From Cyclobacteriaceae bacterium (GTDB lineage: Bacteria; Bacteroidota; Bacteroidia; Cytophagales; Cyclobacteriaceae): a DNA stretch of 64,000 bases. Where the stretch lies: NCBI GenBank assembly GCA_020436165.1, contig JAGQYI010000087.1:32781-96780 (forward strand), in the 5' to 3' direction. Below, piece by piece: positions 8,979 through 17,609 of this stretch (position 1 is the first letter of the stretch; each line of letters opens with the position of its first letter). The position numbers and the translations under genes were made by a program. The notes beneath the pieces were generated by a model that worked only from the letters and a program-made list of their open reading frames with translations, was not told where the DNA came from and did not search any database.

Positions 8979-9497
8979 TTACAGAGTTACTTCAATTGGT
9001 GCTTTTACTACTACATTACCCCAGCTAAGCTCAAGGTTTGCCTTTGTTCCATCTTTACTTATATCTGAAACATCGATTGTAAACGTTTCGGTGCTTTCGG
9101 ACACTGTCATTGGTTTTGCCATAAACCGAAGCACATCCTTACTTTTATCGTATTGAGTACCCCAGGATAATTTGCTATTAATGATAAGAGTCCACTCATC
9201 TCCTGGGATGGTGTATAAGCTGTAGGTGCCGGCTTTCAGGTCATTGCCCCCTATTTTTACATCCTTAGAAAAGGTTATTTCTGTAGCTTCATTTGCACCG
9301 GTTCTCCAAACTTTATCAGCAGGAATTAAGGTTTCAAGTGATCTGCCCTTTAACCCAGGCCTATGGTAAACAATAGTAATGTCTGTTGTTCCAACAGTCT
9401 GTTTTAAGGTGGATGCAGGACTGGGCTGTACTTTTTGTGCCCAAGCTCCAAAGCTTACGATGGCAGCCAAACAAATAGTTAAAAGTGTTTCTTTCAT
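8979..9497 (-). CDS. DUF2911 domain protein, exported
   Basis: 172 residues with a signal peptide (cleavage after GAWAQ) and a single DUF2911 domain: TDITIVYHRPGLKGRSLE, VWRTGANEATEITF, GTYSLYTIPGDEWTLIIN. The family is widespread in Bacteroidota and has no known biochemical role. It starts one base after the stop of its upstream paralogue, so the two are very likely translated from one mRNA. They share the domain but not the C-terminal extension. Confidence 0.88.
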   Translation of the reverse strand: MKETLLTICLAAIVSFGAWAQKVQPSPASTLKQTVGTTDITIVYHRPGLKGRSLETLIPADKVWRTGANEATEITFSKDVKIGGNDLKAGTYSLYTIPGDEWTLIINSKLSWGTQYDKSKDVLRFMAKPMTVSESTETFTIDVSDISKDGTKANLELSWGNVVVKAPIEVTL

Positions 9498-9498
9498 T

Positions 9499-10353
9499 TT
9501 ATAGCGATTTTATTAAGTCTTCATTTCGTTTTATGTATCCAAAATCTCCTCCTTGACTTGCTTTAGCCAATTCAATTGAGCTTTCAGCAGCTTCTTTTGC
9601 TTCTTTCTTACGACCCAGCTTAGCCAGAATCTGGGCTTTGGTGTGCACGTTCCAAAATTCTTTCGGATGCTTTTCAAGATAAATATTCATCCAGGCCAAT
9701 GCCTGCTCCAAATCCCGGTTTGTGTTAAGGTAATAGTCAGCAGCAGCTAAATAGTTTCTTTCATTTACTTCAGTGTTCTCCTTTATCTGCTTCATTACCA
9801 TTTCATCAAAATTTACTTCGACACCGGTTTTTACTGAAGTGTTTTCCCAGGCCAACTCTATAGCTGCTTTCGTATTATCTTCACTTATATCGGAAATGTT
9901 GAAGGTTAATGTTTCGACCGGTTCGGTTAAATGACCTGGCTTTACACTAACTCTTAGTTGCTCATCCGCCTCTTTGTATGCGTTCATATTTCCACCAATA
10001 CTCTTGTCCTTGTAAAATACGATCGTCCAGGAATCTTTGCCAGGTATCGTAAGCAGCATATATTCTCCGGCAGGAAGAGGCTTACCTTCGACCATCATAT
10101 CTGTAGATGTTTTTAGGATCGTTCCACTGTTGGCACCTGTTCTCCAGAGCTTGCCAAATGGCACAAGAAATTTGTCTCCTTCCCCAAAAATCTTTCTTCC
10201 TTTCATTTTAGGTCTGGAGTAATCAATTGTAATATCGGTAAGCCCTACTTTCGAATAGGTGCTTCCCTGTGGGCTTGGCTGAGGTACAGTTATTTGCGCA
10301 CTTGCTGCATAGCAAATGGCAGCCATAATAGTTGTAACTAGGGTTTTCTTCAT
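9499..10353 (-). CDS. DUF2911 domain protein with C-terminal TPR-like tail, exported
   Basis: 284 residues: signal peptide (CYAASAQ), a DUF2911 domain (about 30-175; TDITIDYSRPKMKGRKIFG, LWRTGANSGT, PAGEYMLLTIPGKDSWTIVF) and a helical tail of about 100 residues (NYLAAADYYLNTNRDLEQALAWMN and onward, then KAQILAKLGRKKEAKEAAE) that reads as two or three TPR-like helix pairs. It is the first gene of a two-gene unit with the shorter DUF2911 paralogue. Tail and duplication suggest a protein-protein role in the periplasm, but this is inference. Confidence 0.88.
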   Translation of the reverse strand: MKKTLVTTIMAAICYAASAQITVPQPSPQGSTYSKVGLTDITIDYSRPKMKGRKIFGEGDKFLVPFGKLWRTGANSGTILKTSTDMMVEGKPLPAGEYMLLTIPGKDSWTIVFYKDKSIGGNMNAYKEADEQLRVSVKPGHLTEPVETLTFNISDISEDNTKAAIELAWENTSVKTGVEVNFDEMVMKQIKENTEVNERNYLAAADYYLNTNRDLEQALAWMNIYLEKHPKEFWNVHTKAQILAKLGRKKEAKEAAESSIELAKASQGGDFGYIKRNEDLIKSL

Positions 10354-10383
10354 AATATGTAAGTTGTTTGTTTAGTTTTTTTG

Positions 10384-12075
10384 TTAGTAACCGGAAGCAA
10401 AGTCGTCTCCGCGAGGATCAGCTCCTCCTTCCAGTTTTTTATTTTCAAGTACTTTAACAGCATCTACACGTCCAATGTTCCCTTTATCAAGTAATTTATG
10501 TCCCATTTCTTCCAACTTTTTACTGGTTTCTTCTGTTAATGCATCTTTTTCATACATTATTACATCTGGCAACCATTGGCTGTGCACTCTTTTGGCATCA
10601 ACCGCTTCCTGCATGGTCATGTCAAAATCAATAACATTAAGAACGGTTTGAAAGACAGAAGTTATAATAGTTGAACCTCCTGGTGTTCCAACGACTAATT
10701 TCAATTGTCCATCTTTTTCTACAATGGTTGGTGTCATTGAAGAAAGCATGCGTTTACCCGGAGCAATTTCATTGGCTTTGCCACCTACCAAACCAAACAT
10801 ATTAGGCACTCCTGGTTTTACGCTGAAATCGTCCATTTCATTGTTAAGCAAAAAACCTGCGTGGCCAACAATCACACGGCAGCCATAAGAACCATTCAGT
10901 GTTGTGGTCAAGGAAACAGCATTGCCTTGCTCATCTACAATTGAAAAATGTGTCGTTTCATTATGCTCCAACATTGGTTGGCCATGTCCAATACTATCTG
11001 ATGGCGTTGCTTTTTCAGGATTGAATGATTCCATTCTTTCCCGATTATATTCCGGATTTAACAAACCTTTTACAGGTACATTGTAGTAATCAGGATCTCC
11101 TAGGTATTCAGCCCTGTCAGCATATACTCTGCGCTCGGCCTCGGTTAATAAATGAACATAGGTAGCTTTGTTATGACTCATTGAACTTAGGTCAAAAGGT
11201 TCAACACTTTCCAAAAGTTGAATTAAAGCAACTCCTCCACTTGATGGTGGTGGCATCGTAATTAACTTATAGCCCCGGTACATCCCACTAATTGGCGTTC
11301 TCCAAACAGAATGGTACTTATTAAGGTCTTCCTGGGTAATAATACCATTACCTCTTTTCATCTCTTCTATGATAAGTTCAGCTGTTTCGCCTTCATAGAA
11401 ACCAGCTCTTTCATTATCGCGAATGCGTTCCAGGGTTTTAGCCAGGTCTTTATGATAAATTGTATCTCCTTTAACCCATTCTTTACTAAAGTTGGTGGGT
11501 GGAACAGTACAGTTTTCTAACAACGACTTTTGAACATTATTCAAACCTTTCGCCTCCATTTCAGTGATAATATGTCCCTTTTCGGCAAGGTTAATTGCAG
11601 GCTGAATAAGCTCACTCCAGGGAAGAGTGCCATACTTTTTGTGCGCTTCTACCATTCCGTCTACCGAGCCGGGTACACCACTGGCTAAATGCCCTCTTAA
11701 GCTAAGGTTATTGATAACATTTCCAGCAGAATCAAGATACATATCCCTGTTTGCAAGTTGAGGAGCCATTTCCCTAAAATCCAGGGCATCGACAGCGCCA
11801 TCTTTACTTCTATAAACCAAAAAACCACCTCCACCAATATTGCCAGCATTGGGGTATACCACTGCAAGCGCAAACTGAACTGCAACGGCTGCATCTACAG
11901 CGTTTCCTCCTTTCTTTAAAATTTCGGAACCAACTTTTGATGCCAGAGGATGAGCACTAACTACCATTGCCCTTTCGCCTATGGTGCCAAGTACATGCTG
12001 TGTTTCTAATTTACCCGGCTTTGAGCAGCTGATTATTAGCAATGCCAGAAGTAGTGTTTTAATACGGTTTTTCAT
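10384..12075 (-). CDS. ggt: Gamma-glutamyltranspeptidase, predicted lipoprotein
   Basis: 563 residues. It hydrolyses or transfers the gamma-glutamyl group of glutathione and related peptides. It is synthesised as a proenzyme that cleaves itself before Thr374 (motif NETTHFSIVDEQGNAVS), giving a large and a small subunit. Also seen: GNAVDAAVAVQFAL and GGGFLVYR near the N-terminus, and SSMTPTIV with GTPGGSTI in the small subunit. The leader ends in LIISC, a lipobox with Cys17, so the enzyme is probably membrane-anchored, unlike soluble periplasmic E. coli GGT. A TetR gene is divergent 77 bp away and may control it. Confidence 0.93.
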   Translation of the reverse strand: MKNRIKTLLLALLIISCSKPGKLETQHVLGTIGERAMVVSAHPLASKVGSEILKKGGNAVDAAVAVQFALAVVYPNAGNIGGGGFLVYRSKDGAVDALDFREMAPQLANRDMYLDSAGNVINNLSLRGHLASGVPGSVDGMVEAHKKYGTLPWSELIQPAINLAEKGHIITEMEAKGLNNVQKSLLENCTVPPTNFSKEWVKGDTIYHKDLAKTLERIRDNERAGFYEGETAELIIEEMKRGNGIITQEDLNKYHSVWRTPISGMYRGYKLITMPPPSSGGVALIQLLESVEPFDLSSMSHNKATYVHLLTEAERRVYADRAEYLGDPDYYNVPVKGLLNPEYNRERMESFNPEKATPSDSIGHGQPMLEHNETTHFSIVDEQGNAVSLTTTLNGSYGCRVIVGHAGFLLNNEMDDFSVKPGVPNMFGLVGGKANEIAPGKRMLSSMTPTIVEKDGQLKLVVGTPGGSTIITSVFQTVLNVIDFDMTMQEAVDAKRVHSQWLPDVIMYEKDALTEETSKKLEEMGHKLLDKGNIGRVDAVKVLENKKLEGGADPRGDDFASGY

Positions 12076-12152
12076 CGCGCATAATTTTGCTATGAAACTA
12101 CATAAAATCTTGTTAATTGAAAATAGTATATTTGTTAACCTAAGTAAAGATT

Positions 12153-12785
12153 ATGCCAACGAAACGTGAATTAAATGCAGCTAAAACTAAATTTGAAGCA
12201 CTTGAATATGTACTAAATGAGAGCAAAAGCAAGAATTTTGAAGATATTCAGGTTGTTGATATTTGCAGGCATATAGGTATAAGCAAGGTTACTTTCTTTA
12301 AATATTTTACACGAAAGGAAGACTTGCTTTTGTACTACCGAAGTATTCTCACCTTAAAAATAATTATTCAACTCAACGAGAAAAAAAAGGAGGGAATGTT
12401 GGCTTTGAATTTAGTTGTACAGCAATTTGCAAATGAGTACTTACAAAGGCCTTCGCTGATCTTGGGAGTTATCAACTATTTTACACACTCATTGGATTAC
12501 ATTAGCCCTATGCGAGTAAAGCCAGCAGAGCGAGCTTTGTTCTTTCCTGAGACGAAATCAAATGAGTATGAGCTCATTTCTCTTGACGAGCTTATTGAAC
12601 AACATATGCTGGATGTTGTCTTTAAAAAGCAATCTACTTTAAGTGCTAATTCACGCCAGCTAAGTGAAGTTTTTTTGTCGACTCTTTATGGTGCTTTGGT
12701 TATGTGCAGAATGAGGGGCTCAGAACATCCTGCATTATTTTTGTTCCAGGTTCTGGGAACTGTTTTTCCAAATATCAGAGGTTAG
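12153..12785 (+). CDS. TetR-family transcriptional regulator
   Basis: 210 residues. The N-terminal HTH (about 10-55) has the TetR recognition helix pattern ISKVTFFKYFTRKEDLLLYY. The C-terminal helical ligand domain is not assignable. A perfect -7 box TATATTTG lies at 12127-12134, but no TTG at the right distance was found. It is divergent from ggt, the usual position for a local regulator. The 3' end overlaps the convergent sirtuin gene by 11 bp. Confidence 0.88.
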   Translation: MPTKRELNAAKTKFEALEYVLNESKSKNFEDIQVVDICRHIGISKVTFFKYFTRKEDLLLYYRSILTLKIIIQLNEKKKEGMLALNLVVQQFANEYLQRPSLILGVINYFTHSLDYISPMRVKPAERALFFPETKSNEYELISLDELIEQHMLDVVFKKQSTLSANSRQLSEVFLSTLYGALVMCRMRGSEHPALFLFQVLGTVFPNIRG

Positions 12786-13458
12786 TGAGTAATTGAACCA
12801 GTTTTTGAGTACCTGTAGTTGCTTTTTCATTTATAAAATGAACGCGACTTTGGTTCACATCAGGATTGCCCGGGTCTATCACGTAAATAGGGATTCCCGG
12901 ATTTGTATAGTGAATTAGGCCTGCTGCCGGGTACACCACCATTGATGTGCCAATTACAACGAAAATATCTGCCCTTTGAACGATTTCTACCGCATCAAGC
13001 ATTTTAGGAACATCTTCACCAAACCAAACAATATGGGGCCTTAGCTGAGAGCCAAGCTCACAGGTATCCCCAATGTTTAATTCCGCTCCATTGATATCAT
13101 AAATTAGAGATGGGTTTTTGCTACTTCGAGATTTTAGAATTTCACCATGTAAGTGTAAAACATTTGATGATCCGGCTCTTTCGTGCAAATTGTCAATGTT
13201 TTGGGTAATAACGCTCACAGTAAAGTGCTTTTCAAGCTGTACCAGGGCCTTGTGTGCTTCGTTTGGAACGGTATCGAGCACTGCCTTCCTTCGCATATTG
13301 TAAAAATCGAGTACAAGTTTAGGGTCCCTTTCCCATGCCTCCGGAGTTGCCACTTCTGTAACATCGTATCCTTCCCAAAGCCCACCTGAATCACGAAAAG
13401 TGGCAATGCCACTTTCAGCACTTATTCCAGCACCTGTTAATACTACTAACTGTTTCAT
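12775..13458 (-). CDS. cobB: NAD-dependent protein deacylase, sirtuin (CobB-type)
   Basis: 227 residues. It removes acyl groups from lysine using NAD+. Seen: GAGISAESG (9-17), TQNIDNLHERAG, catalytic His104 in HLHGE, and the YxxR pair Tyr53/Arg56 that marks desuccinylase-type (SIRT5/CobB) sirtuins. The four zinc-binding Cys normally found between HLHGE and the GEDVP-like motif are absent: only Cys133 is present (GDTCELGSQLRPHIVWFGE). Short zinc-less forms of this type appear to be common in Bacteroidota, so this is a family variant and not damage. Convergent with TetR; divergent from DUF4251. Confidence 0.92.
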   Translation of the reverse strand: MKQLVVLTGAGISAESGIATFRDSGGLWEGYDVTEVATPEAWERDPKLVLDFYNMRRKAVLDTVPNEAHKALVQLEKHFTVSVITQNIDNLHERAGSSNVLHLHGEILKSRSSKNPSLIYDINGAELNIGDTCELGSQLRPHIVWFGEDVPKMLDAVEIVQRADIFVVIGTSMVVYPAAGLIHYTNPGIPIYVIDPGNPDVNQSRVHFINEKATTGTQKLVQLLTNL

Positions 13459-13487
13459 TTGTTCCTGCTTTGTATCGGGTATATTTG
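13458..13487 (+). promoter_or_regulatory. Promoter of the DUF4251 gene
   Basis: TTTG (13458-13461), 18-nt spacer, TATATTTG (13480-13487): a full match to the Bacteroidota housekeeping consensus. The -33 box touches the start codon of the divergent sirtuin gene. Confidence 0.65.
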
Positions 13488-13522
13488 ATAAAATAGAAAA
13501 TTTAACATTAAATAGTTAGCAA

Positions 13523-14095
13523 ATGAAACGTCTTTCAATTTTTCTAGTGCTTGTTTTAAGTTTTGTAGTCGTAACCTCAAATGCACAGTCATTTCAGGAA
13601 CAAAGAGATGCCAAGAAAAAAGAAAAGGCTGAGAAAAGGGCTGTGCAGCAAGAAGAGGCAAAAGCAAATAATGCACGGCTTTTGGAACTTGTAAAGACCA
13701 AAAAGTTTGTATTGGAAGCAAATACACTCTATAGTAAGTCTGGTTCTAGTTATCAATTAAATTCCACCACAAATTTTGTGGGATTTGATGGCGAAAACTC
13801 AACCATACAATTAGCATTTGATGGTCTTATTGGATGGAATGGAATTGGAGGAGTAACTCTGGATGGTACCATTTCCAAAATGGAAGTAAAAGAAAACAAA
13901 AAGGGCTTAGGCTTTACTATAAATGCAACAGTTCGCCAAAATGTTGGGGGAGCGGTAACAATGATATTCCGGGTATCTTCTGATGGAAGCGCGCGGGTTG
14001 ATATGAATGGCAGCTTTGGGGATCGCCTTTCATTTCAAGGTTATATAGTTTCATTGGAAAACTCCAGAGTTTATAAGGGTACTTCTCTGTTTTAA
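13523..14095 (+). CDS. DUF4251 domain protein, exported
   Basis: 190 residues with a signal peptide (FVVVTSNAQ), a lysine- and glutamate-rich helical stretch (25-50, RDAKKKEKAEKRAVQQEEA) and a beta domain with the DUF4251 layout (FVLEANTLYSKSG, TNFVGFDGENSTIQLAF, ISKMEVKENKKGLGFTINAT). The family is Bacteroidota-specific and has no known function; periplasmic or outer-membrane location is expected. Convergent with the NSS symporter gene, only 6 bp apart. Confidence 0.85.
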   Translation: MKRLSIFLVLVLSFVVVTSNAQSFQEQRDAKKKEKAEKRAVQQEEAKANNARLLELVKTKKFVLEANTLYSKSGSSYQLNSTTNFVGFDGENSTIQLAFDGLIGWNGIGGVTLDGTISKMEVKENKKGLGFTINATVRQNVGGAVTMIFRVSSDGSARVDMNGSFGDRLSFQGYIVSLENSRVYKGTSLF

Positions 14096-14101
14096 CGGAA
14101 T

Positions 14102-15484
14102 TTAAATTAGCTTGATCCCAAAGAACTTCTGAAGTACTGTCAGTACAAATATGGCCCCCAGAAAAATTGGTGCGAAATAGGATATTGAAAACTTAAGGTA
14201 CTTCTCCATAAAAGATCCTTTGTAGGATGGGTTTCCTTTTGCAAGTTCTTCATGAAAGTTATTTATTTTCCATCTTTTAACAATGAAAATTGACATGAGG
14301 AAACCGCCAAGTGGTAGGCCTACATCGCTGAAAATGTCAAATACCACATCAAAAATGGTTTTAACCTTTCCTTCATAAAAAGTGAAGTTGGTAAAGAAAT
14401 CCACCGCACCCTGCGAAAGCATGCTAGGGATACCAACAATAAATATGATGATAGATGTTACTATAACTACTTTTATTCTGGAATAGCCCTTTTCATCAAC
14501 CAAATAAGTTACGGGTATTTCGAGCAATGAAATAGTTGAGGTAAGTGCAGCAAAGCACAATAAGAGAAAGAATACAGCACCAACCCAGGGCCCAATGGCA
14601 CCAAGACTGGCAAATATTCCGGGCAAAACTACGAATACCAAACCGGGGCCTTCACTGGGTGATATACCCTGTGAGAAAACGAGAGGGAAAATTAAAAGGC
14701 CAGCAAGGAATGCCACCGCAGTGTCGGCAGATGTTACCCAAGCAGCGGAATTAACAATATTCTCCTGTTTACCCATATAAGAACCATAGGTAATTAAGGC
14801 CGCCATTCCTAGCGAAAGGGAGAAGAATGCTTGTCCAAGAGCATTGTAAACAGTTTCCAGATTTATTTTGCTTAGGTCAGGTATAAGGTAATATTCTATA
14901 CCTTCAAGTGCGTTGTCTAATGTAAAACTGTATGCAATAAGTGCCAGCAGCATAATAAATAAGGCCGGCATAAGAATTTTTGAAGCGGATTCAACTCCTT
15001 TCTTAATTCCTCTGGCAACAATAAATGCCGTTAAAAACATAAAGCCCAATGAGTAGAAAAACAAATCGCTTACATCAGATATTTGCTCACTGAAATGAGT
15101 ACCGAAATCAGTGATATGCATTATTTTCCCATCAACCATTTGGATAAAATAAGCGAATGCCCATCCTGCAACCACATTGTATACGGACAAAAACATGATG
15201 GCAGACAAAATGCCCCAATAGCCAAGGTATCCCCATTTTTTTCCACCAAGTTGTTTATAAGCGCCAAAAGCATTTAACTGTGTGCTTCTTCCAATAGAAA
15301 TTTCGCCAACCATTACAGGGAACCCGATAAGAAAAATACAGATAAGATATATTAACAGGAATGCAGCTCCTCCATTTTCACCTGCCTCGTAAGGAAATCT
15401 CCAAATATTACCAAGTCCTACTGCAGAACCTGCGGCTGCTGCTATAAATCCTATTTTACTACTAAAACTACCTCTTGAAGCCAT
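14102..15484 (-). CDS. Sodium-dependent transporter, NSS/SNF family
   Basis: 460 residues, about 11 transmembrane helices, LeuT fold. Signature at the start of TM1: AAAGSAVGLGNIWRFPYEAG with GENGGAAF. It couples Na+ entry to uptake of an amino acid or similar compound; the substrate cannot be read from sequence. The length fits bacterial NSS members with 11 to 12 helices. Upstream on the minus strand a TTTG-N19-TATTTTGC element (one base short of the -7 consensus) may be the promoter. Confidence 0.92.
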   Translation of the reverse strand: MASRGSFSSKIGFIAAAAGSAVGLGNIWRFPYEAGENGGAAFLLIYLICIFLIGFPVMVGEISIGRSTQLNAFGAYKQLGGKKWGYLGYWGILSAIMFLSVYNVVAGWAFAYFIQMVDGKIMHITDFGTHFSEQISDVSDLFFYSLGFMFLTAFIVARGIKKGVESASKILMPALFIMLLALIAYSFTLDNALEGIEYYLIPDLSKINLETVYNALGQAFFSLSLGMAALITYGSYMGKQENIVNSAAWVTSADTAVAFLAGLLIFPLVFSQGISPSEGPGLVFVVLPGIFASLGAIGPWVGAVFFLLLCFAALTSTISLLEIPVTYLVDEKGYSRIKVVIVTSIIIFIVGIPSMLSQGAVDFFTNFTFYEGKVKTIFDVVFDIFSDVGLPLGGFLMSIFIVKRWKINNFHEELAKGNPSYKGSFMEKYLKFSISYFAPIFLGAIFVLTVLQKFFGIKLI

Positions 15485-15576
15485 GATTAATGAAATGGGC
15501 CGTAAAACAAAGCGTGCAAAATAGCCACAATAGCGGAGTATTCAAAGAAGGTAGCAGGCTATAACAACTCATCTGC

Positions 15577-16797
15577 TTAATTTATACAGTCTAATTTGTA
15601 GATGAAGTAGGCTGATGACGAAATAATTACGACAAACAGAACGATAAATGGAGTAAAACCGAAAGTGCTTATGATTGCTCCGCTTAAAATTGGAAATAGT
15701 GCCGGCAGCAGATTTCCTGCTCCTATAATTCCCATGTACAATGCTCTGTTTTCAGTTGTGGAAACTTCAAGTAAAATGCCATTCATGGTAACATTATAAA
15801 TTGCAAACACAATTCCACCAATCACAAAAACTGCTGAGAAAAAATGTATTTCAATTGGAAAAATAAGTAGTAATGGTAGAATGAGTGCAAGTGCCAGATT
15901 TAGATAAAGGAGGTATTTGTATCTGAATTTTCCAGCTATAAGATAAAGAATGAGGCCAGTTAAAACTACCCCCAAAACCTTGAAAAGCAGGAAATTTCCT
16001 GTTTCAGAACTGTGGATACCAATTACTGTTTTGGCGTAAAGCAACGCGAAAGGTAAAAAAGCAATGCTTACACCTGCAGTATTTATAAAACCAAGAAAGT
16101 AAGCAAGTTTTTTGTTTTCTCTTAACTCTTTCCTGATAAGGTTTATAAAATTGGGCAGACTCTTTATTTCTAATTTTGAAGGTTCTGTTTCCTTCAATTT
16201 AAAGAAACCGAGTGAAGCTATTGAAAGAGATGCAAATCCGATAAACAACATATAAGCGTAGTTTATTGGGTATTCAGCTGTGGTAAGCACCTTTTTAGCA
16301 ACCAAGGCAGAGATAAAAACAATGATGCCGCTAACTACCTGTTTAATTGAAAAGAAAGGCTTCCTGGAGCTTGTTAGAAGTGATTTTCCGAAAATATCCG
16401 TATAACTGATATTGGCAAATGCACCACCAATTGAAAACATCGCTATAAGAATGAAAATAAGGAATATGATGTAATCCCCGGGAATGTGATTTGAGAAATA
16501 TAAGATTGTTCCTAGCATCAGCAACGATGCAATTCTGAATTCTATTCCAAAAATCAGCAGTCCTTTTTTGTAAGGCTTACTACTTATAAGCGGGGCAAAA
16601 AGTAGTTGTGTCATGCTCGCACCGCCAAGCATTATGGTGGTCATAATTCCTATGTGAAATGAGGTTCCTCCTGCATCTATAAGCATGGCAGGAATAATGG
16701 TATCTATATCGATAAAATTTTGAGCAAACGACAAAAATGCCAGGTGCCACAAAAAGGCTTTGAAATTATGATTCGATATTTTTTCTGTGAGTTTCAC
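15577..16797 (-). CDS. MFS transporter
   Basis: 406 residues and 12 predicted membrane helices in two halves of six, separated by a charged loop (KLKETEPSKLEIKSLPNFIN). The loop between helices 2 and 3 (SSKPYKKGLLIFG) is a degenerate MFS motif A. The substrate is unknown. It stands alone between the NSS gene and the DUF4159 gene, both on the same strand, but with 92 bp and 55 bp gaps. Confidence 0.85.
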   Translation of the reverse strand: MKLTEKISNHNFKAFLWHLAFLSFAQNFIDIDTIIPAMLIDAGGTSFHIGIMTTIMLGGASMTQLLFAPLISSKPYKKGLLIFGIEFRIASLLMLGTILYFSNHIPGDYIIFLIFILIAMFSIGGAFANISYTDIFGKSLLTSSRKPFFSIKQVVSGIIVFISALVAKKVLTTAEYPINYAYMLFIGFASLSIASLGFFKLKETEPSKLEIKSLPNFINLIRKELRENKKLAYFLGFINTAGVSIAFLPFALLYAKTVIGIHSSETGNFLLFKVLGVVLTGLILYLIAGKFRYKYLLYLNLALALILPLLLIFPIEIHFFSAVFVIGGIVFAIYNVTMNGILLEVSTTENRALYMGIIGAGNLLPALFPILSGAIISTFGFTPFIVLFVVIISSSAYFIYKLDCIN

Positions 16798-16852
16798 AGA
16801 TGCGAAGTAGGGTTATTTTATCGAGTAATTCTGTGATTTTAACTACAAGAGT

Positions 16853-17521
16853 TTACTCTTGCGTAAAACAGAAGCTAATAATGTTGGCACCCATCTGCAA
16901 TGCTTTTTGCCGCAGTTCTTCGGGGTCATTGTAAATAAATTGGTCCTCCCATCCATTGCCCAGATCACACTGGTAGTCGTAAAAGCATACAAGCCTGCCA
17001 TGATAAATAAGTCCAAATCCCTGAGCCGGTTTGCCATCATGCTCGTGTATTTTAGGAAGGCCGTTAGTGAATTCATATTTCTGATGATAAATGGGATGAT
17101 TAAACGGAATTTCTACAAAGTCAAGTTCAGGAAATACTTTTTTCATTTCCAGCCGAATGAATTTATCTAAACCGTAGTTATCATCAATATGCAAAAAGCC
17201 ACCGGCTATCAGATAATTTCTCAGATTTTCAGCTTCTTCATCCGAAAAAACCACGTTACCATGCCCAGTCATATAAACATAGGGGTATGTAAATAAGAAC
17301 TCGCTTCCAACATCTACTACATCGTCTTCAGGGTTAATTTGAGTATGAAGATTCTTATTGCAGAAGTTTATAAGGTTGGGAAGAGCAGTTTTGTTCGCAT
17401 ACCAGTCGCCTCCTCCGTGATATTGCAGCTTGGCAATTTTCAATGGTGATTGTGCCTGGCCCGGAGTTGAAAGAACCAGTGCAAAAAATAGAATGCCAAT
17501 CATTGGGAGGATTTTTCTCAT
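16853..17521 (-). CDS. DUF4159 domain protein, exported
   Basis: About 222 residues from the ATG at 17521 (MRKILPMIG). The frame is open 12 codons further to 17557, but the signal peptide (FALVLSTPGQAQ) begins at the later Met. Motifs of the family: KLQYHGGGDWYAN, DVGSEFLFTYPYVYMTGHGN, LRNYLIAGGFLHIDDNYGLD. DUF4159 has a ThuA/glutamine-amidotransferase-like fold, and its role is not established. The gene is divergent from the M48 protease. Confidence 0.88.
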   Translation of the reverse strand: MRKILPMIGILFFALVLSTPGQAQSPLKIAKLQYHGGGDWYANKTALPNLINFCNKNLHTQINPEDDVVDVGSEFLFTYPYVYMTGHGNVVFSDEEAENLRNYLIAGGFLHIDDNYGLDKFIRLEMKKVFPELDFVEIPFNHPIYHQKYEFTNGLPKIHEHDGKPAQGFGLIYHGRLVCFYDYQCDLGNGWEDQFIYNDPEELRQKALQMGANIISFCFTQE

Positions 17522-17559
17522 AATGCTAAAATAGCCGATTTGTACAATGCTAAACAATT

Positions 17560-17591
17560 TTTGAGCGTATCATATTCGCTTGCTAGATTTG
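17560..17591 (+). promoter_or_regulatory. Promoter of the M48 protease gene
   Basis: TTTG (17560-17563), 20-nt spacer, TAGATTTG (17584-17591). It sits inside the reading-frame extension that begins at TTG 17580, which supports ATG 17610 as the real start codon. Confidence 0.6.
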
Positions 17592-17609
17592 CAGCCAAAT
17601 AAACTTAAA

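Noticed and set aside
16846..16861. Terminator at the end of the DUF4159 gene (CAAGAG / CTCTTG)
   Set aside because: The stem is only 6 bp and no T-run follows on the minus strand.
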